Source of the DNA: Flavobacterium eburneipallidum
GTDB taxonomy: Bacteria > Bacteroidota > Bacteroidia > Flavobacteriales > Flavobacteriaceae
DNA: 64,000 bases
Reading direction: 5' to 3'
Assembly: GCF_027111355.2 (NCBI RefSeq)
Contig: NZ_CP114291.2
Location: forward strand, 1,426,001 to 1,490,000
Below the pieces are notes generated by a model. That model made no database searches and was not told the DNA's origin. It saw nothing but the letters and a program-made list of their open reading frames with translations. Positions 16,550 through 26,051 of the stretch are shown piece by piece. The translations under genes and the position numbers were made by a program. Each line of letters begins with the position of its first letter. Positions within the stretch are counted from its first letter, which is position 1.

Positions 16550-17104
16550 TTAATTGGTAATTTCTCTCCGTCTTTTGATAATTCTTTGAAAGGCTGAAGG
16601 CGTAATACCCGTAGTGTTCTTGAACTGCGAACTTAAATGTGCAACACTGGAATAATTTAGCTTAAAGGCTATTTCTGTTAAAGATAGTTGATTGTTGATA
16701 ATGAGTTGTTTGGTGTATTCTATTTTTTGAAGAATGATAAAATTTTCGATAGAAGTGTAAGTTACTTCAGAAAAAAGGTTGGACAAATACCCATAAGTAC
16801 GATCGAGTTTTTCAGCCAAATAGACCGAACTTTTTACATTCAAACTCGTTTCGTCATTAAAAACCATATCTACAATAGCGTCTTTTATTTTTTGAATCAT
16901 AACTGTTTTTTGGTTTTCAACAATTTCAATTCCATAAGGCCGTAATGATTCTGTAAATAAACGGAGTTTGTCTTTTGGAACAATTTCTAAAAAATCGACT
17001 TCGCCAAAACCTAAAATTCTATGTTTTATTTGGAACTCTTCCAGTTTTTCGGAGAGTATTTTTTTGCAAACGGTGTTGAAATCAAATTTAATAAATACCC
17101 TCAT
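16550..17104 (-). CDS. AraC-family transcriptional regulator
   Basis: 184 residues with a short N-terminal domain (GFGEVDFLEIVPKDKLRLF) of the kind seen in small Bacteroidota AraC proteins, and a C-terminal double helix-turn-helix: YLAEKLDRTYGYLSNLFSE as the first and LSLTEIAFKLNYSSVAHLSS plus QFKNTTGITPSAFQRI as the second. It leads the signalling operon AraC-receiver-kinase, with 12-nt and 15-nt gaps. It most likely regulates nearby stress genes or itself; targets are not visible. The start is the first ATG and fits. Confidence 0.92.
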   Translation of the reverse strand: MRVFIKFDFNTVCKKILSEKLEEFQIKHRILGFGEVDFLEIVPKDKLRLFTESLRPYGIEIVENQKTVMIQKIKDAIVDMVFNDETSLNVKSSVYLAEKLDRTYGYLSNLFSEVTYTSIENFIILQKIEYTKQLIINNQLSLTEIAFKLNYSSVAHLSSQFKNTTGITPSAFQRIIKRRREITN

Positions 17105-17254
17105 AATGCTAGTTTATTTGGCTACTAAAGTAATAAAAAAAAGGAGATGATTCGTTTCATGAACAAAATCAAACACATATTTAACGTAATTATTAATGTA
17201 AAATTGCTGTTTTTTTTGGGAAATAAGCTTTCGGTTTGGAAGTCAGTGTATTGC

Positions 17255-18379
17255 TTATGCTTTTAGTTTTTGAATTCTTATTTTATTCCAAATTTTAAGT
17301 CGGTTTTTGGCTTTATTACTAAAATATTTTTCTTTTGCCTCGCCCAATAAAAAACCTAGAGATTCCATATTTTCAGAATGGTCAAAAAGTACTTTTAAAG
17401 AAGCAGTTACTGGCAACGCTAAAATCATTCCAGGAATTCCCCAAAGCATTGAGAATAAAATAATAGATAGGATAGAAACAAAGGCATTTAATGAAATTTT
17501 AGAACCTGTAATTTTTGGGGTTATAAAATTGCCCTCCAAGAATTGAATGAACCCAAATACGCCAATAACCCCAACCGAATACCAATAGGAATCCTTTGTT
17601 GCTAAAGCAATCAATGCTGGTAAAATAGATCCAATAATAATACCAATGTAAGGTATTAGCAATAGCAAAGCACCAAAAAAGCCAAAGAAAAAAGCATAAT
17701 CTACGCCTAAAAGAAGCAATCCTATGCTGTTAAGAATACCAACAATAAGCATTACGGTTATCAATCCTAGCAGGTAATTTTGTTGCACTTTATAGAGTTC
17801 GCCCAAAATTAATCTCATTTTGGTTTTGCTACAAGTTCGTACGGTGGCTTTATATATAAAACTGACCAAAAAATTGCGATACAATAAAAATAAAAACATA
17901 TACAAAGGTGATAAAACAAAATCGCCCAAAATACTGCCCGAAGTAGCAATGAAATCGAAAATTCCAGTTGAGTTTTGCTTGGCTATTTCTTCGATTTTCA
18001 ATTCCTTACTTCCCATAATAGCATTTCGGTCAATGCCCGTAGATTTTTCGGTTTGAGTTAGCAACGGACTTATTTTTTGTTCAATTTGATCGTAATATTG
18101 GTCACTTTTACTCACCATTTCTTGAAATTGGAAACCAATCAATACAAAAACAGCAAAAATAACTGCCGAAAAAATAGTGATGGCAATGCTGATGGAAACA
18201 ATTCGATTCCAGCACAATCGGGTTTCAAAATAGTGTACGATTGGATAAATTAAAACACTTAATATGATGGCAAAAAATAAAGGAATCAAAAAGTCTTGTA
18301 ACATATAGGCAATGAATACAAGCGAAATGAAGGCCAATAAGTCAAGAGCAATATGGTTTTTTGAGTTTGTTGTATCCAT
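17255..18379 (-). CDS. AI-2E family (PerM/YdiK-like) transporter
   Basis: A 374-residue polytopic protein with the AI-2E exporter layout: N-terminal helix pair (LLAFISLVFIAYMLQDFLIPLFFAIILS split across the first hairpin), a hydrophilic loop (residues 85-135), and a conserved C-terminal block LLLGVDYAFFFGFFGALLLL and FLEGNFITPKITGSKISLN. The family includes possible autoinducer-2 exporters and sodium/proton antiporters, so the substrate cannot be given. It sits between the AraC operon and csbD, as in other Flavobacterium stress clusters. Confidence 0.92.
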   Translation of the reverse strand: MDTTNSKNHIALDLLAFISLVFIAYMLQDFLIPLFFAIILSVLIYPIVHYFETRLCWNRIVSISIAITIFSAVIFAVFVLIGFQFQEMVSKSDQYYDQIEQKISPLLTQTEKSTGIDRNAIMGSKELKIEEIAKQNSTGIFDFIATSGSILGDFVLSPLYMFLFLLYRNFLVSFIYKATVRTCSKTKMRLILGELYKVQQNYLLGLITVMLIVGILNSIGLLLLGVDYAFFFGFFGALLLLIPYIGIIIGSILPALIALATKDSYWYSVGVIGVFGFIQFLEGNFITPKITGSKISLNAFVSILSIILFSMLWGIPGMILALPVTASLKVLFDHSENMESLGFLLGEAKEKYFSNKAKNRLKIWNKIRIQKLKA

Positions 18380-18500
18380 AAAATAGTTGTTTTAAAGTAT
18401 ATGTTTTAAATAAAGAAATGTCTGTAGCAATTAATAACTGCTAGGAATTAGAAGTTAATAAATACGTACAGACAGCTCTAGTTTTTAAGAAAATAACGAA

Positions 18501-18686
18501 TTACAATTCAGCAATCCATTTTGTGATTTCGTCTTTGGTTTTTCCAATTTTCTTTTGGATTTTACCATACATTTCGTCTTCTTTTCCTTCTTCATACAAT
18601 AAATCGTCGTCGGTTAGATCGGCATATTTTTGTTTCAATTTTCCTTTAATCTCGTTCCAGTTTCCTTTGATTTCTGTAGTGTTCAT
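18501..18686 (-). CDS. CsbD-family stress protein
   Basis: A 61-residue hydrophilic helical protein. [19 protein letters not shown] and [20 protein letters not shown] match CsbD, a general-stress family of unknown mechanism. A -7 box (18733-18740, minus) reads TATCTTTG. It is the first gene in the minus-strand stress cluster. Confidence 0.94.
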   Translation of the reverse strand: MNTTEIKGNWNEIKGKLKQKYADLTDDDLLYEEGKEDEMYGKIQKKIGKTKDEITKWIAEL

Positions 18687-18732
18687 GATATTGTATTTTA
18701 AAGGTTTATATTATTTGTTCTAATGTCTTTTA

Positions 18733-18740
18733 CAAAGATA
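18733..18740 (-). promoter_or_regulatory. -7 box of csbD-like gene
   Basis: TATCTTTG on the minus strand, 46 nt before the start codon. A -33 candidate is only poorly spaced. Confidence 0.5.
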
Positions 18741-18817
18741 TTGTGACCTTGATCAAAAGGTATTACACAATTTTTTAGGATTGTTGTAAAATTTCAAGTT
18801 TATTGGTTTCAAGTTTG

Positions 18818-18825
18818 TAAATTTG
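18818..18825 (+). promoter_or_regulatory. -7 box of pyrF
   Basis: TAAATTTG lies 20 nt before the pyrF start codon. Confidence 0.55.
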
Positions 18826-18845
18826 CCACACAACAAAATTTCATA

Positions 18846-19664
18846 ATGACAACACAACAACTTTACGACCAAATCAAAATCAAAAAATCATTCCTTTGCG
18901 TAGGATTAGACGTTGATTTGACTAAAATTCCACAACATTTATTAAAACTCGAAGACCCAATTTTCGAATTCAATAAAGCCATAATTGATGCCACATACGA
19001 TTTGGCAGTTTCTTATAAACCCAACACCGCTTTTTACGAAGCTTATGGAATAAAAGGTTGGCAGTCATTAGAAAAAACAATTAATTACATCAACGAAAAA
19101 TATCCCGAAATTTTCACAATCGCCGATGCCAAAAGAGGTGATATAGGCAATACCTCCTCCATGTATGCCAAAGCTTTTTTTGAAGATTTGAATTTTGATA
19201 GCGTAACAGTTGCACCTTATATGGGTAAAGATTCGGTAGAACCTTTTCTGGCTTTCGAAAATAAACATACTATTATGTTAGCTTTAACGTCAAATGAAGG
19301 CGCTTTTGATTTTCAAACTCTAAATATTGACGGAAAAGAATTGTACAAACAAGTATTGGAAACTTCCAAAAACTGGAAAAATTCCAATAATCTAATGTAT
19401 GTGGTTGGTGCTACCAAAGCGGAATATTTTACAGAAATTCGAAAAATTGTTCCCGATAGTTTTTTATTAGTTCCTGGCGTTGGCGCACAAGGGGGAAGCC
19501 TTTCTGACGTGTGCAAATACGGAATGAATGCCAATGTTGGCTTGTTGATTAATTCGTCAAGAGGAATTATTTATGCTTCAAATGGAACTGATTTTGCCGA
19601 AAAAGCAAGAGAAGAAGCCTTGAAAATACAACAAGAAATGGAAGCAATTTTACTTCAAGTGTAA
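18846..19664 (+). CDS. pyrF: Orotidine-5'-phosphate decarboxylase
   Basis: Catalyses the last step of UMP synthesis, OMP to UMP. It is a 272-residue member of the group 2 (PyrF2) type common in Bacteroidota. Motifs: [10 protein letters not shown] at the start, the catalytic block [20 protein letters not shown] with the Asp-Lys pair, [11 protein letters not shown], and phosphate-binding [10 protein letters not shown] and [10 protein letters not shown]. An alpha/beta hydrolase gene follows 42 nt later, possibly co-transcribed. The assignment is secure. Confidence 0.97.
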   Translation: MTTQQLYDQIKIKKSFLCVGLDVDLTKIPQHLLKLEDPIFEFNKAIIDATYDLAVSYKPNTAFYEAYGIKGWQSLEKTINYINEKYPEIFTIADAKRGDIGNTSSMYAKAFFEDLNFDSVTVAPYMGKDSVEPFLAFENKHTIMLALTSNEGAFDFQTLNIDGKELYKQVLETSKNWKNSNNLMYVVGATKAEYFTEIRKIVPDSFLLVPGVGAQGGSLSDVCKYGMNANVGLLINSSRGIIYASNGTDFAEKAREEALKIQQEMEAILLQV

Positions 19665-19706
19665 GTTTCGGTTCGAACAATTTGAAATTTAACTTGAAAC
19701 AAAAAA

Positions 19707-20492
19707 ATGATAAACTTCACCTTATATGAAAATCAAAACAGTAATCAGTGGGTGACATTTGTCCACGGTGCAGGAGGTAGTTCGTCTATTTGGTTCAAGC
19801 AAATTCGGGATTTCAAAAAAGACTATAATGTGTTATTGTTGGACTTGCGAGGACACGGTAATTCTAAACCAAGTTTGAAAAAAGCTTTTCAAAAAAAATA
19901 CACTTTTGAGTCGATCGCTAAAGATGTTATAGAAGTTATTGACCATCTCAAAATTAAAAAATCACATTTTGTAGGCATTTCTCTAGGTACGATTATAATT
20001 CGGCAATTGGCAGAAATGCAGCCCGATCGTGTACAAAGTATGATTTTGGGTGGAGCTATTCTGAAAATGAATTTTCGTTCTCAAATTTTGATGAAACTCG
20101 GCAATATTTTCAAATATGTTTTGCCTTATTTGGTTTTGTATCGTTTTTTTGCTTTTGTGATTATGCCCAAAAAAAATCACAAACAATCTCGCTTACTTTT
20201 TATCAACGAAGCCAAAAAGTTGTACCAAAAAGAATTCATAAAATGGTTCAAACTTACCGCCGAAATCAATCCGCTCTTAAGATGGTTCCGACAAGTAGAA
20301 TTGAATATCCCCACGCTTTATGTCATGGGGCAAGAAGATTATATGTTTTTACCATCTGTTAGATTAGTGGTTCAAAAACATCAAAAATCAGCTCAATTAT
20401 TTGTCATTGAAAAATGCGGTCACGTAGTCAATGTAGAGCAACCTGTGGTTTTTAATGCAGAAGTCTTGTCTTTTATGAATACTATAAAATAA
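19707..20492 (+). CDS. Alpha/beta hydrolase
   Basis: A 261-residue cytoplasmic alpha/beta hydrolase. The oxyanion region is VTFVHGAGGSSSIW, the nucleophile is the serine in FVGISLGTI, the acid is the aspartate in YVMGQEDYMF, and the histidine is in KCGHVVNVEQP. A lid with helices and Phe/Tyr-rich sequence separates core strands. The substrate is unknown; relatives include esterases and MhpC-like C-C hydrolases. It is followed by a hairpin terminator, and probably shares a transcript with pyrF. Confidence 0.9.
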   Translation: MINFTLYENQNSNQWVTFVHGAGGSSSIWFKQIRDFKKDYNVLLLDLRGHGNSKPSLKKAFQKKYTFESIAKDVIEVIDHLKIKKSHFVGISLGTIIIRQLAEMQPDRVQSMILGGAILKMNFRSQILMKLGNIFKYVLPYLVLYRFFAFVIMPKKNHKQSRLLFINEAKKLYQKEFIKWFKLTAEINPLLRWFRQVELNIPTLYVMGQEDYMFLPSVRLVVQKHQKSAQLFVIEKCGHVVNVEQPVVFNAEVLSFMNTIK

Positions 20493-20697
20493 AAAAAACC
20501 GACATCCTAAAACGTCGGTATTTTTTTAACTAACCAAAACCAAAATAATAAATAACCAGTTTATTACATTGCAAAGATGAAACAGTTTTCGAGTTATTGC
20601 TGTTAATGATTTGTTATTAGTTTGTTGGGTATAAGTTAAGATTTTGCTTTTACTGAAAATTGTGCAAAAAAAATAGTTGCTAAAAAAAGGGCATAAA
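20493..20697. repeat. Copy 1 of a tandem 205-bp noncoding unit
   Basis: This unit begins with a terminator-like hairpin ACCGAC..GTCGGT (20498-20519), A-rich before and T-rich after, so it can act on both strands. A 39-nt core (20528-20566) matches copy 2 at 38 positions. Later blocks GTTATTAGTTTGTTG and TTAAGATTT are also shared. No convincing protein is encoded on either strand. Confidence 0.65.
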
Positions 20698-20902
20698 AAA
20701 ACCGACACCCTGAAAAATGTCGGTAAACTTATAACTAACCAAAACCAAAATAATAAATAACTAGTTTATTATTGTTTTACAAATGTCGGAAAGAAAGAAC
20801 TGTAGGTCTGTTAATATTCTGTTATTAGTTTGTTGTAAATAGGTTAAGATTTATCTATTGAATTTTAATTAAGTATAGTTTTTGGTTATTAAAGTATAAT
20901 TA
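20698..20902. repeat. Copy 2 of the tandem 205-bp noncoding unit
   Basis: The hairpin ACCGACA..TGTCGGT (20701-20724) and core (20733-20771) lie exactly 205 nt after the copy 1 core. The hairpin stems keep pairing although their loops differ. Read on the minus strand each unit ends in a hairpin plus a T-run, as a small RNA with an intrinsic terminator would. The remainder of the gap to katA (20903-20972) carries its promoter. Confidence 0.65.
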
Positions 20903-20941
20903 CAATCAGTTTTGTTTATGAATATCGTAAATATAAGTTCG

Positions 20942-20949
20942 TATATTTG
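20942..20949 (+). promoter_or_regulatory. -7 box of catalase gene
   Basis: TATATTTG, 23 nt before the start. A TTG lies 27 nt upstream, slightly too far for a good -33 element. Confidence 0.5.
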
Positions 20950-20972
20950 ATAAAACATTAAAAAACAGCAAA

Positions 20973-22463
20973 ATGGAATCGAATAAAAAATTAACTACCG
21001 CTACAGGAACACCTGTTCCAGACAATCAGAACACTCAAACTGCAGGCTCACGTGGTCCGCTTTTAATGCAAGATTTTTGGTTTTTAGAAAAAATGGCACA
21101 TTTTGATCGGGAGGTAATTCCAGAAAGAAGAATGCATGCCAAAGGTTCAGGAGCTTACGGAACTTTTACAGTAACACACGATATTACAAAATATACAAAA
21201 GCTGACATATTCTCTGAAATTGGAAAGAAAACAGAAATGTTTGTCCGTTTCTCAACCGTAGCAGGCGAAAGAGGTGCTGCCGATGCCGAAAGAGATATTC
21301 GTGGTTTTGCTATGAAATTTTATACCAATCAAGGCAATTGGGATTTGGTTGGAAACAATACGCCTGTATTTTTCCTTCGTGATCCAATGAAATTTCCAGA
21401 TTTGAATCATGCCGTAAAACGTGATCCCAAAACTAATTTGAGAAGTGCCGATAACAACTGGGATTTTTGGACTTTACTGCCAGAAGCTTTGCACCAAATT
21501 ACCATTGTAATGAGTGATAGAGGAATTCCAAAATCTTACAGACAAATGCACGGATTTGGTAGTCATACTTTTAGTTTTATTAATGCTCAAAACGAAAGAC
21601 ATTGGGTAAAATTTCACCTAGTTTCTCAACAAGGAATCGAAAATTTATCCGATGAAGAAGCAGCTCAATTAGTGGGTAACGACAGAGAAAGCCATCAAAG
21701 AGATTTGTTTGATGCTATTGAAGAAGGCAATTTCCCGAAATGGAAAATGTTTGTGCAAATCATGAGTGAAGAACAAGCTAATACTTATCAATTTCATCCT
21801 TTCGATTTAACTAAAGTTTGGTTAAAAAAGGATTTTCCACTAATTCCTGTTGGTGAATTTGAATTGAATAAAAATCCAGAAAATTATTTTGCCGAAGTAG
21901 AACAAGCTGCTTTTAATCCAGCTAATATTGTTCCAGGTATTGGTTTTTCTCCAGACAAAATGCTACAAGGTCGTTTGTTTTCTTATGGCGATGCACACCG
22001 TTATCGTTTGGGAGTTAATAATTATCAAATTCCTGTAAATGCTTCTAGATGTCCGTATCATAGTTTCCACAGAGATGGAGCCATGCGTGTAGATGGTAAT
22101 TATGGAGCAACAAAAGGCTATGAACCCAATAGTTTTGGCGAATGGAAAGAACAACCAGAACACAAAGAGCCGCCATTGGCACTTCACGGTGATGCGTATG
22201 CACACAATTTTAGAGAAGACGATTCGGATTATTTTACACAACCCGGTTTGTTATTCCGTTTATTGACCGAAGAGAAAAAACAATTGTTGTTCAAAAACAC
22301 TGCTGGACAAGTAGGAGGAGCGCAAAAGTTTATTCAGGTGCGTCACATTAGAAATTGCTACAAAGCTGATCCTGCTTATGGCGAAGGTGTTGCCAATGCT
22401 TTAGGAATGACCATAGATGAAGTAAATAATTTTTCAGACCCAAGATTATTGATTGAATTATAA
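20973..22463 (+). CDS. katA: Catalase (haem, clade 3 size)
   Basis: Monofunctional haem catalase, 496 residues, splitting hydrogen peroxide. The distal His is in [20 protein letters not shown], the Asn in [16 protein letters not shown], and the proximal haem ligand region is [16 protein letters not shown] with its Tyr. The C-terminal end is typical of small-subunit catalases. It has its own promoter and a strong terminator. No OxyR gene is visible nearby. Confidence 0.97.
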   Translation: MESNKKLTTATGTPVPDNQNTQTAGSRGPLLMQDFWFLEKMAHFDREVIPERRMHAKGSGAYGTFTVTHDITKYTKADIFSEIGKKTEMFVRFSTVAGERGAADAERDIRGFAMKFYTNQGNWDLVGNNTPVFFLRDPMKFPDLNHAVKRDPKTNLRSADNNWDFWTLLPEALHQITIVMSDRGIPKSYRQMHGFGSHTFSFINAQNERHWVKFHLVSQQGIENLSDEEAAQLVGNDRESHQRDLFDAIEEGNFPKWKMFVQIMSEEQANTYQFHPFDLTKVWLKKDFPLIPVGEFELNKNPENYFAEVEQAAFNPANIVPGIGFSPDKMLQGRLFSYGDAHRYRLGVNNYQIPVNASRCPYHSFHRDGAMRVDGNYGATKGYEPNSFGEWKEQPEHKEPPLALHGDAYAHNFREDDSDYFTQPGLLFRLLTEEKKQLLFKNTAGQVGGAQKFIQVRHIRNCYKADPAYGEGVANALGMTIDEVNNFSDPRLLIEL

Positions 22464-22485
22464 TTTTAAAATTATTTCTAAACAA

Positions 22486-22519
22486 ACAAACCCGATAGTT
22501 GAAAAGCTATCGGGTTTGT
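22486..22519 (+). terminator. Terminator after katA, also usable by purU
   Basis: Stem ACAAACCCGATAG/CTATCGGGTTTGT with a short loop; flanked by A-rich and T-rich tracts, and placed between converging genes. Confidence 0.88.
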
Positions 22520-22538
22520 TGTTTTGTTTAAAGATGGA

Positions 22539-23393
22539 TTAAGAAAAAACTACCGTTTTATTATCATATACCATCGTTTTGTGTTCGGCGTGGAGTTTTA
22601 TGGCTCTTGCCAAAACCATACGCTCTAAATCGCGTCCTTTCATAATAAAATCTTCTATGGAGTGACTGTGCGAAACACGAGAAATATCTTGCTCGATAAT
22701 TGGTCCTTCGTCCAAGCCTTCGGTTACATAATGACTCGTAGCACCAATAATTTTTACCCCACGTTTAAAAGCCGAATGATACGGTTTGGCTCCAGGAAAT
22801 GCTGGTAAAAACGAATGATGAATGTTGATGATTTTGTTTCTGTATTGGGCAATTAAATTTGGAGTTATAATTTGCATATAACGAGCCAAAACAATAAAAT
22901 CAATGTCATATTGTTCTAATAAATCCAATTGTGCTTTTTCGCCTTCTTCTTTGATATCTTTGGTAAACGGAACATAATGAAACGGAATCGAAAAACGTTC
23001 GGCAACGGATTTCAAATCTTCGTGATTGCTAATAATTACAGGAATTTCTAATGGTAATTCGCCTGCACTGTAACGTCCTAAAATATCGTACAAGCAATGA
23101 TCGTATTTAGAAACGAATAATGCCATTTTAGGTTTTTCTTCTTGGGTATAAAGTTCCCAAGATAACTTTAACGGATTTCCTAAACGGGTTTCAAAATCGA
23201 TTTTTAAGGCTTCAATATCCCAGTTTTTGGAGCTAAATTCACATTCCAAACGCATGAAAAAAACATTTTCGTCGGCATCAACGTGTTGGTCTAGATAAAT
23301 GATATTTCCATCAATAGAAGCGATATAATTGGTAACCGAAGCTATAATTGCTTTTTGATCTTCACAATGGATAAGTATGGTAATCTTTTGCAT
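22539..23393 (-). CDS. purU: Formyltetrahydrofolate deformylase
   Basis: Hydrolyses 10-formyl-THF to THF and formate, balancing one-carbon pools. 284 residues. The N-terminal ACT-like domain (ITILIHCEDQKAIIASVTNY) is followed by a formyltransferase fold with INIHHSFLPAFPGAKPYHSA and the catalytic Asn-His-Asp region ATSHYVTEGLDEGPIIEQD. It lies 9 nt after a DUF4197 gene on the same strand, so they may form an operon. Confidence 0.95.
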   Translation of the reverse strand: MQKITILIHCEDQKAIIASVTNYIASIDGNIIYLDQHVDADENVFFMRLECEFSSKNWDIEALKIDFETRLGNPLKLSWELYTQEEKPKMALFVSKYDHCLYDILGRYSAGELPLEIPVIISNHEDLKSVAERFSIPFHYVPFTKDIKEEGEKAQLDLLEQYDIDFIVLARYMQIITPNLIAQYRNKIINIHHSFLPAFPGAKPYHSAFKRGVKIIGATSHYVTEGLDEGPIIEQDISRVSHSHSIEDFIMKGRDLERMVLARAIKLHAEHKTMVYDNKTVVFS

Positions 23394-23402
23394 AATTTAA
23401 AA

Positions 23403-24110
23403 TTATTTTTTGTCTTGCATTGCAAACACTTTTTGCAACAAAGTAGAAGTTCTTGAACTCAAGTTGGTTCTAATATCTTTTTCTTCAACGGCTATCATTT
23501 TAAAAACACCTGCCAATGCTTGATTGGTGGTGTAATCCGTCAAATCTGGATTTACTTTTTTTACAAATGGAATCGTATTGTATTTGGTGATAATATTTGC
23601 CCAAACCTTATCGGCTCCGACTTTGGTAAACGAATTTTTTATTACAGGATTGAATTTTGCATACAAAGCCGTTGAAGTCGAGTTTTGTAAATAATTGGTA
23701 GCCGAATTATCACTTCCCATCAAAATGGTTTTAGCATCGGTAAAAGACATATTTCTCACTGCACCAACAAATATAGGAGTCGCTTCTTTTACAGCATCTT
23801 CGGCAGCACGATTCAATACTTTTATGCCTTCGTCGGCCAAGGAACCCAATCCAATTTTTCTTAAACCTGAATCTACTTTTTTCAATTCTTCCGGTAGAAG
23901 TATTTTTACGGCTTCGTTTCTGTAAAATCCATCAGTTGCAGTTAATTTGCTAACTTGGTCAGAGATTCCTTTGTTCAAGGCTTCTTTTAATCCTCCTGCA
24001 ATATCTAATCCTCCTATACTTTGTGTTTGCGGAAGTTGATTCATAACTTGTTGCATTTCGGCACAACCGAATAGTGGAAGAAGTAGTAGTGTGAATACGA
24101 TTTTTTTCAT
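23403..24110 (-). CDS. DUF4197 lipoprotein
   Basis: 235 residues with lipoprotein signal MKKIVFTLLLLPLFGC. The mature protein has the DUF4197 features ALNKGISDQVSKLTATDGFY, VKILLPEELKKVDSGLRKIG, AAEDAVKEATPIFVGAVRNM and ALAGVFKMIAVEEKDIR. The family is found as an anchored periplasmic protein of unknown function. It precedes purU. Confidence 0.9.
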   Translation of the reverse strand: MKKIVFTLLLLPLFGCAEMQQVMNQLPQTQSIGGLDIAGGLKEALNKGISDQVSKLTATDGFYRNEAVKILLPEELKKVDSGLRKIGLGSLADEGIKVLNRAAEDAVKEATPIFVGAVRNMSFTDAKTILMGSDNSATNYLQNSTSTALYAKFNPVIKNSFTKVGADKVWANIITKYNTIPFVKKVNPDLTDYTTNQALAGVFKMIAVEEKDIRTNLSSRTSTLLQKVFAMQDKK

Positions 24111-24337
24111 TTCAATTTAGTTTTCTTTTTTTGAAAGAGGTTTTGGGTCAAAAATACTATTTATTCAATAATAAAGCTATGTTTTTTATGGAACAAAATG
24201 GGTATTTGAAACTGTTTTTAGAGCTGAATAAGATTTTAATTGAATTATTCTTAATATTATATTAGATTTTTTCCTTTTGGTGGAAAGGGTTTTAAGATGC
24301 TTTTTAAATTATTTTCAATAAGTTTTGTTAAAATAGA

Positions 24338-24345
24338 TACTTTTG
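24338..24345 (+). promoter_or_regulatory. -7 box of the 24392 lipoprotein gene
   Basis: TACTTTTG, 46 nt before the start. The 281-nt gap 24111-24391 holds nothing else that I can support. Confidence 0.45.
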
Positions 24346-24391
24346 GTTTGGTTTTTGGAATAAACAACAAGAACCCATAAAAAAATAAATT

Positions 24392-24892
24392 ATGAAAAAG
24401 ATAATGATACTTTTAGCAGTAGTTGGAATGTTTAGTTTTCAAGGATGTACAACTAGTGATGATTTTGATGAGGATACAATAAGCGAGGTTTTTGAATTAA
24501 AAAATATCGATTTTGATTACAATGTTGATGATGGATTTAATATTTTTCAGACACTGACACCCAATATTTTTTCATCGGATGTTGTTTTGATTTATAGATT
24601 GTCTGGTACGATTGATTCCAATACTCCAATTTGGCAACTGATTCCTCGAACTATTTATTTGAGCAATGGTAGAGAGTTGGATTATGATTTTGATTTTAGT
24701 AAAGAAGATTTTACTATTTATGCAAGAGGTAATTATAACTTAGAATTAACACCAGAATATTTAGACGATCAAACTTTTAGAATTGTAATTGTACCAGGAA
24801 GTTTTTCAACTTCAATTAATAAAAACAATTACAACGAAGTAATTTCAGCTTTGAAGATTAAAGAAAATCAAATTCAAAAGATTAATTTCTAA
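24392..24892 (+). CDS. Lipoprotein of unknown function, 166 residues
   Basis: A lipobox MKKIMILLAVVGMFSFQGC is followed by an acidic linker (TTSDDFDEDTISEV) and a beta-rich body (IDFDYNVDDGF; VLIYRLSGTIDS; WQLIPRTIYLSNGRELDYDF). I recognise no specific family; the pattern is common among Bacteroidota surface lipoproteins, and the acidic stretch after the lipidated Cys may serve as an export signal. It is monocistronic and has its own terminator. Confidence 0.75.
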   Translation: MKKIMILLAVVGMFSFQGCTTSDDFDEDTISEVFELKNIDFDYNVDDGFNIFQTLTPNIFSSDVVLIYRLSGTIDSNTPIWQLIPRTIYLSNGRELDYDFDFSKEDFTIYARGNYNLELTPEYLDDQTFRIVIVPGSFSTSINKNNYNEVISALKIKENQIQKINF

Positions 24893-24910
24893 ATCATTTT
24901 AGAGGATATT

Positions 24911-24940
24911 AAAAAAGGAAATCGAGAGATTTCCTTTTTT
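24911..24940. terminator. Bidirectional terminator
   Basis: A perfect 13-bp stem AAAAAAGGAAATC/GATTTCCTTTTTT with a GAGA loop between the converging lipoprotein and terC genes. Confidence 0.92.
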
Positions 24941-24963
24941 AATGCTTCAACCTTTCTATTTTT

Positions 24964-25911
24964 CTAATGGTCTTTTTTATTCATTTTTAATGAAACTAAA
25001 ATTCCTGCCAATAGTGAAACTGCAATAAAGGCTAACGAACCCCATTCAGGAATTTCAACATAATCGTGTGCCAGCATTTTGAATCCTACAAAAGTCAGAA
25101 TAGCAATCAAGCTGTATTCTAAATAGCTGAATTTTTCTAACATATTGGCCAAGAAAAAATACATCGAACGCAATCCTAGAATGGCAAAAATGTTAGAACT
25201 GAATACTAAAAACGGGTCAGACGTAATGGCTAAAATAGCAGGAACACTATCCAAGGCAAAGATAACATCCATAACTTCTATTACTATTAGTGCTACGAAT
25301 AAAGGTGTTGCGGCTTTTTTAGCAGTTTTTGTTGTGATGAAAAATTTCTGATGATCCATTTCAGTAGTAATTGGAATTATTTTTCCAAGTAACTTGTAAA
25401 TCATTGAATCTTTTGGGTGAAAATCGTCTTCCTCTTTAGTGAATAGCATTTTTGCAGCTGTAAAAATCAAGAAAGCGCCAAATATATAGGTCGTCCAGCT
25501 GAATTTGTTGATAAGTAAAACCCCAAAATAAATCATCAATCCTCTAAATACGATGGCACCTAATATGCCCCAAAACAAAACACGATGTTGGTATTTTTGA
25601 GGAATTTTGAAAGAAGAAAAAATAATAGCAATGACAAAAATGTTATCTACACTCAAAGATAATTCTATTAAATACCCAGTAAGGTATTTTATGGCTGCGG
25701 TTGTAGGCTTTAAACCATCTGGATTTGCAATATAATTGTTGCTGTAAAGAAAGTAAATTACTCCAGAAAAGAGAAAAGAAATGGTTACAAATATTCCAGT
25801 CCATTTGCCAGCTTCTTTACTGCTAATAATGTGCGGTGTTTTATTGAAAACCCCTAAATCTAGTGCCAAAAATAGCATTATAGCCGATAAAAATAGAATC
25901 CAGACAATCAT
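24964..25911 (-). CDS. terC: TerC/Alx-family membrane protein
   Basis: A 315-residue integral membrane protein of the TerC/Alx family, now linked to manganese efflux and metal homeostasis. The two family signatures are LIELSLSVDNIFVIAIIFSS and VIEVMDVIFALDSVPAILAI, whose acidic residues lie in the membrane. About nine helices are predicted. A -7 box is at 25934-25941. No tellurite-resistance genes are nearby, so a housekeeping metal role is the better reading. Confidence 0.93.
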   Translation of the reverse strand: MIVWILFLSAIMLFLALDLGVFNKTPHIISSKEAGKWTGIFVTISFLFSGVIYFLYSNNYIANPDGLKPTTAAIKYLTGYLIELSLSVDNIFVIAIIFSSFKIPQKYQHRVLFWGILGAIVFRGLMIYFGVLLINKFSWTTYIFGAFLIFTAAKMLFTKEEDDFHPKDSMIYKLLGKIIPITTEMDHQKFFITTKTAKKAATPLFVALIVIEVMDVIFALDSVPAILAITSDPFLVFSSNIFAILGLRSMYFFLANMLEKFSYLEYSLIAILTFVGFKMLAHDYVEIPEWGSLAFIAVSLLAGILVSLKMNKKDH

Positions 25912-25933
25912 AATTTTTTAATTTATAGTTAAG

Positions 25934-25941
25934 CAAAGATA
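25934..25941 (-). promoter_or_regulatory. -7 box of terC
   Basis: TATCTTTG on the minus strand, 22 nt before the ATG. Confidence 0.55.
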
Positions 25942-26005
25942 CTTTTTGATTGTGTAAGTTTTAAACTTATTCTAAAATAAAGTTTGGTAAAATTGGGGTA
26001 TAAAA

Positions 26006-26033
26006 AAAGTGCCTCCATTGCTGAAGGCACTTT
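26006..26033 (-). terminator. Terminator after the GSII gene
   Basis: Stem AAAGTGCCT/AGGCACTTT; on the minus strand it ends in a seven-base T-run. Confidence 0.88.
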
Positions 26034-26051
26034 ATTATAATCGAATTAGAA

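Noticed and set aside
20526..20708. A 60-codon minus-strand frame in the duplicated unit
   Set aside because: It is not kept in copy 2 and runs across the terminator hairpin, so it is unlikely to be a gene.
24964..25911. Tellurite-resistance operon
   Set aside because: No terZABDEF genes are nearby; a single TerC/Alx-like gene is usual in this group.
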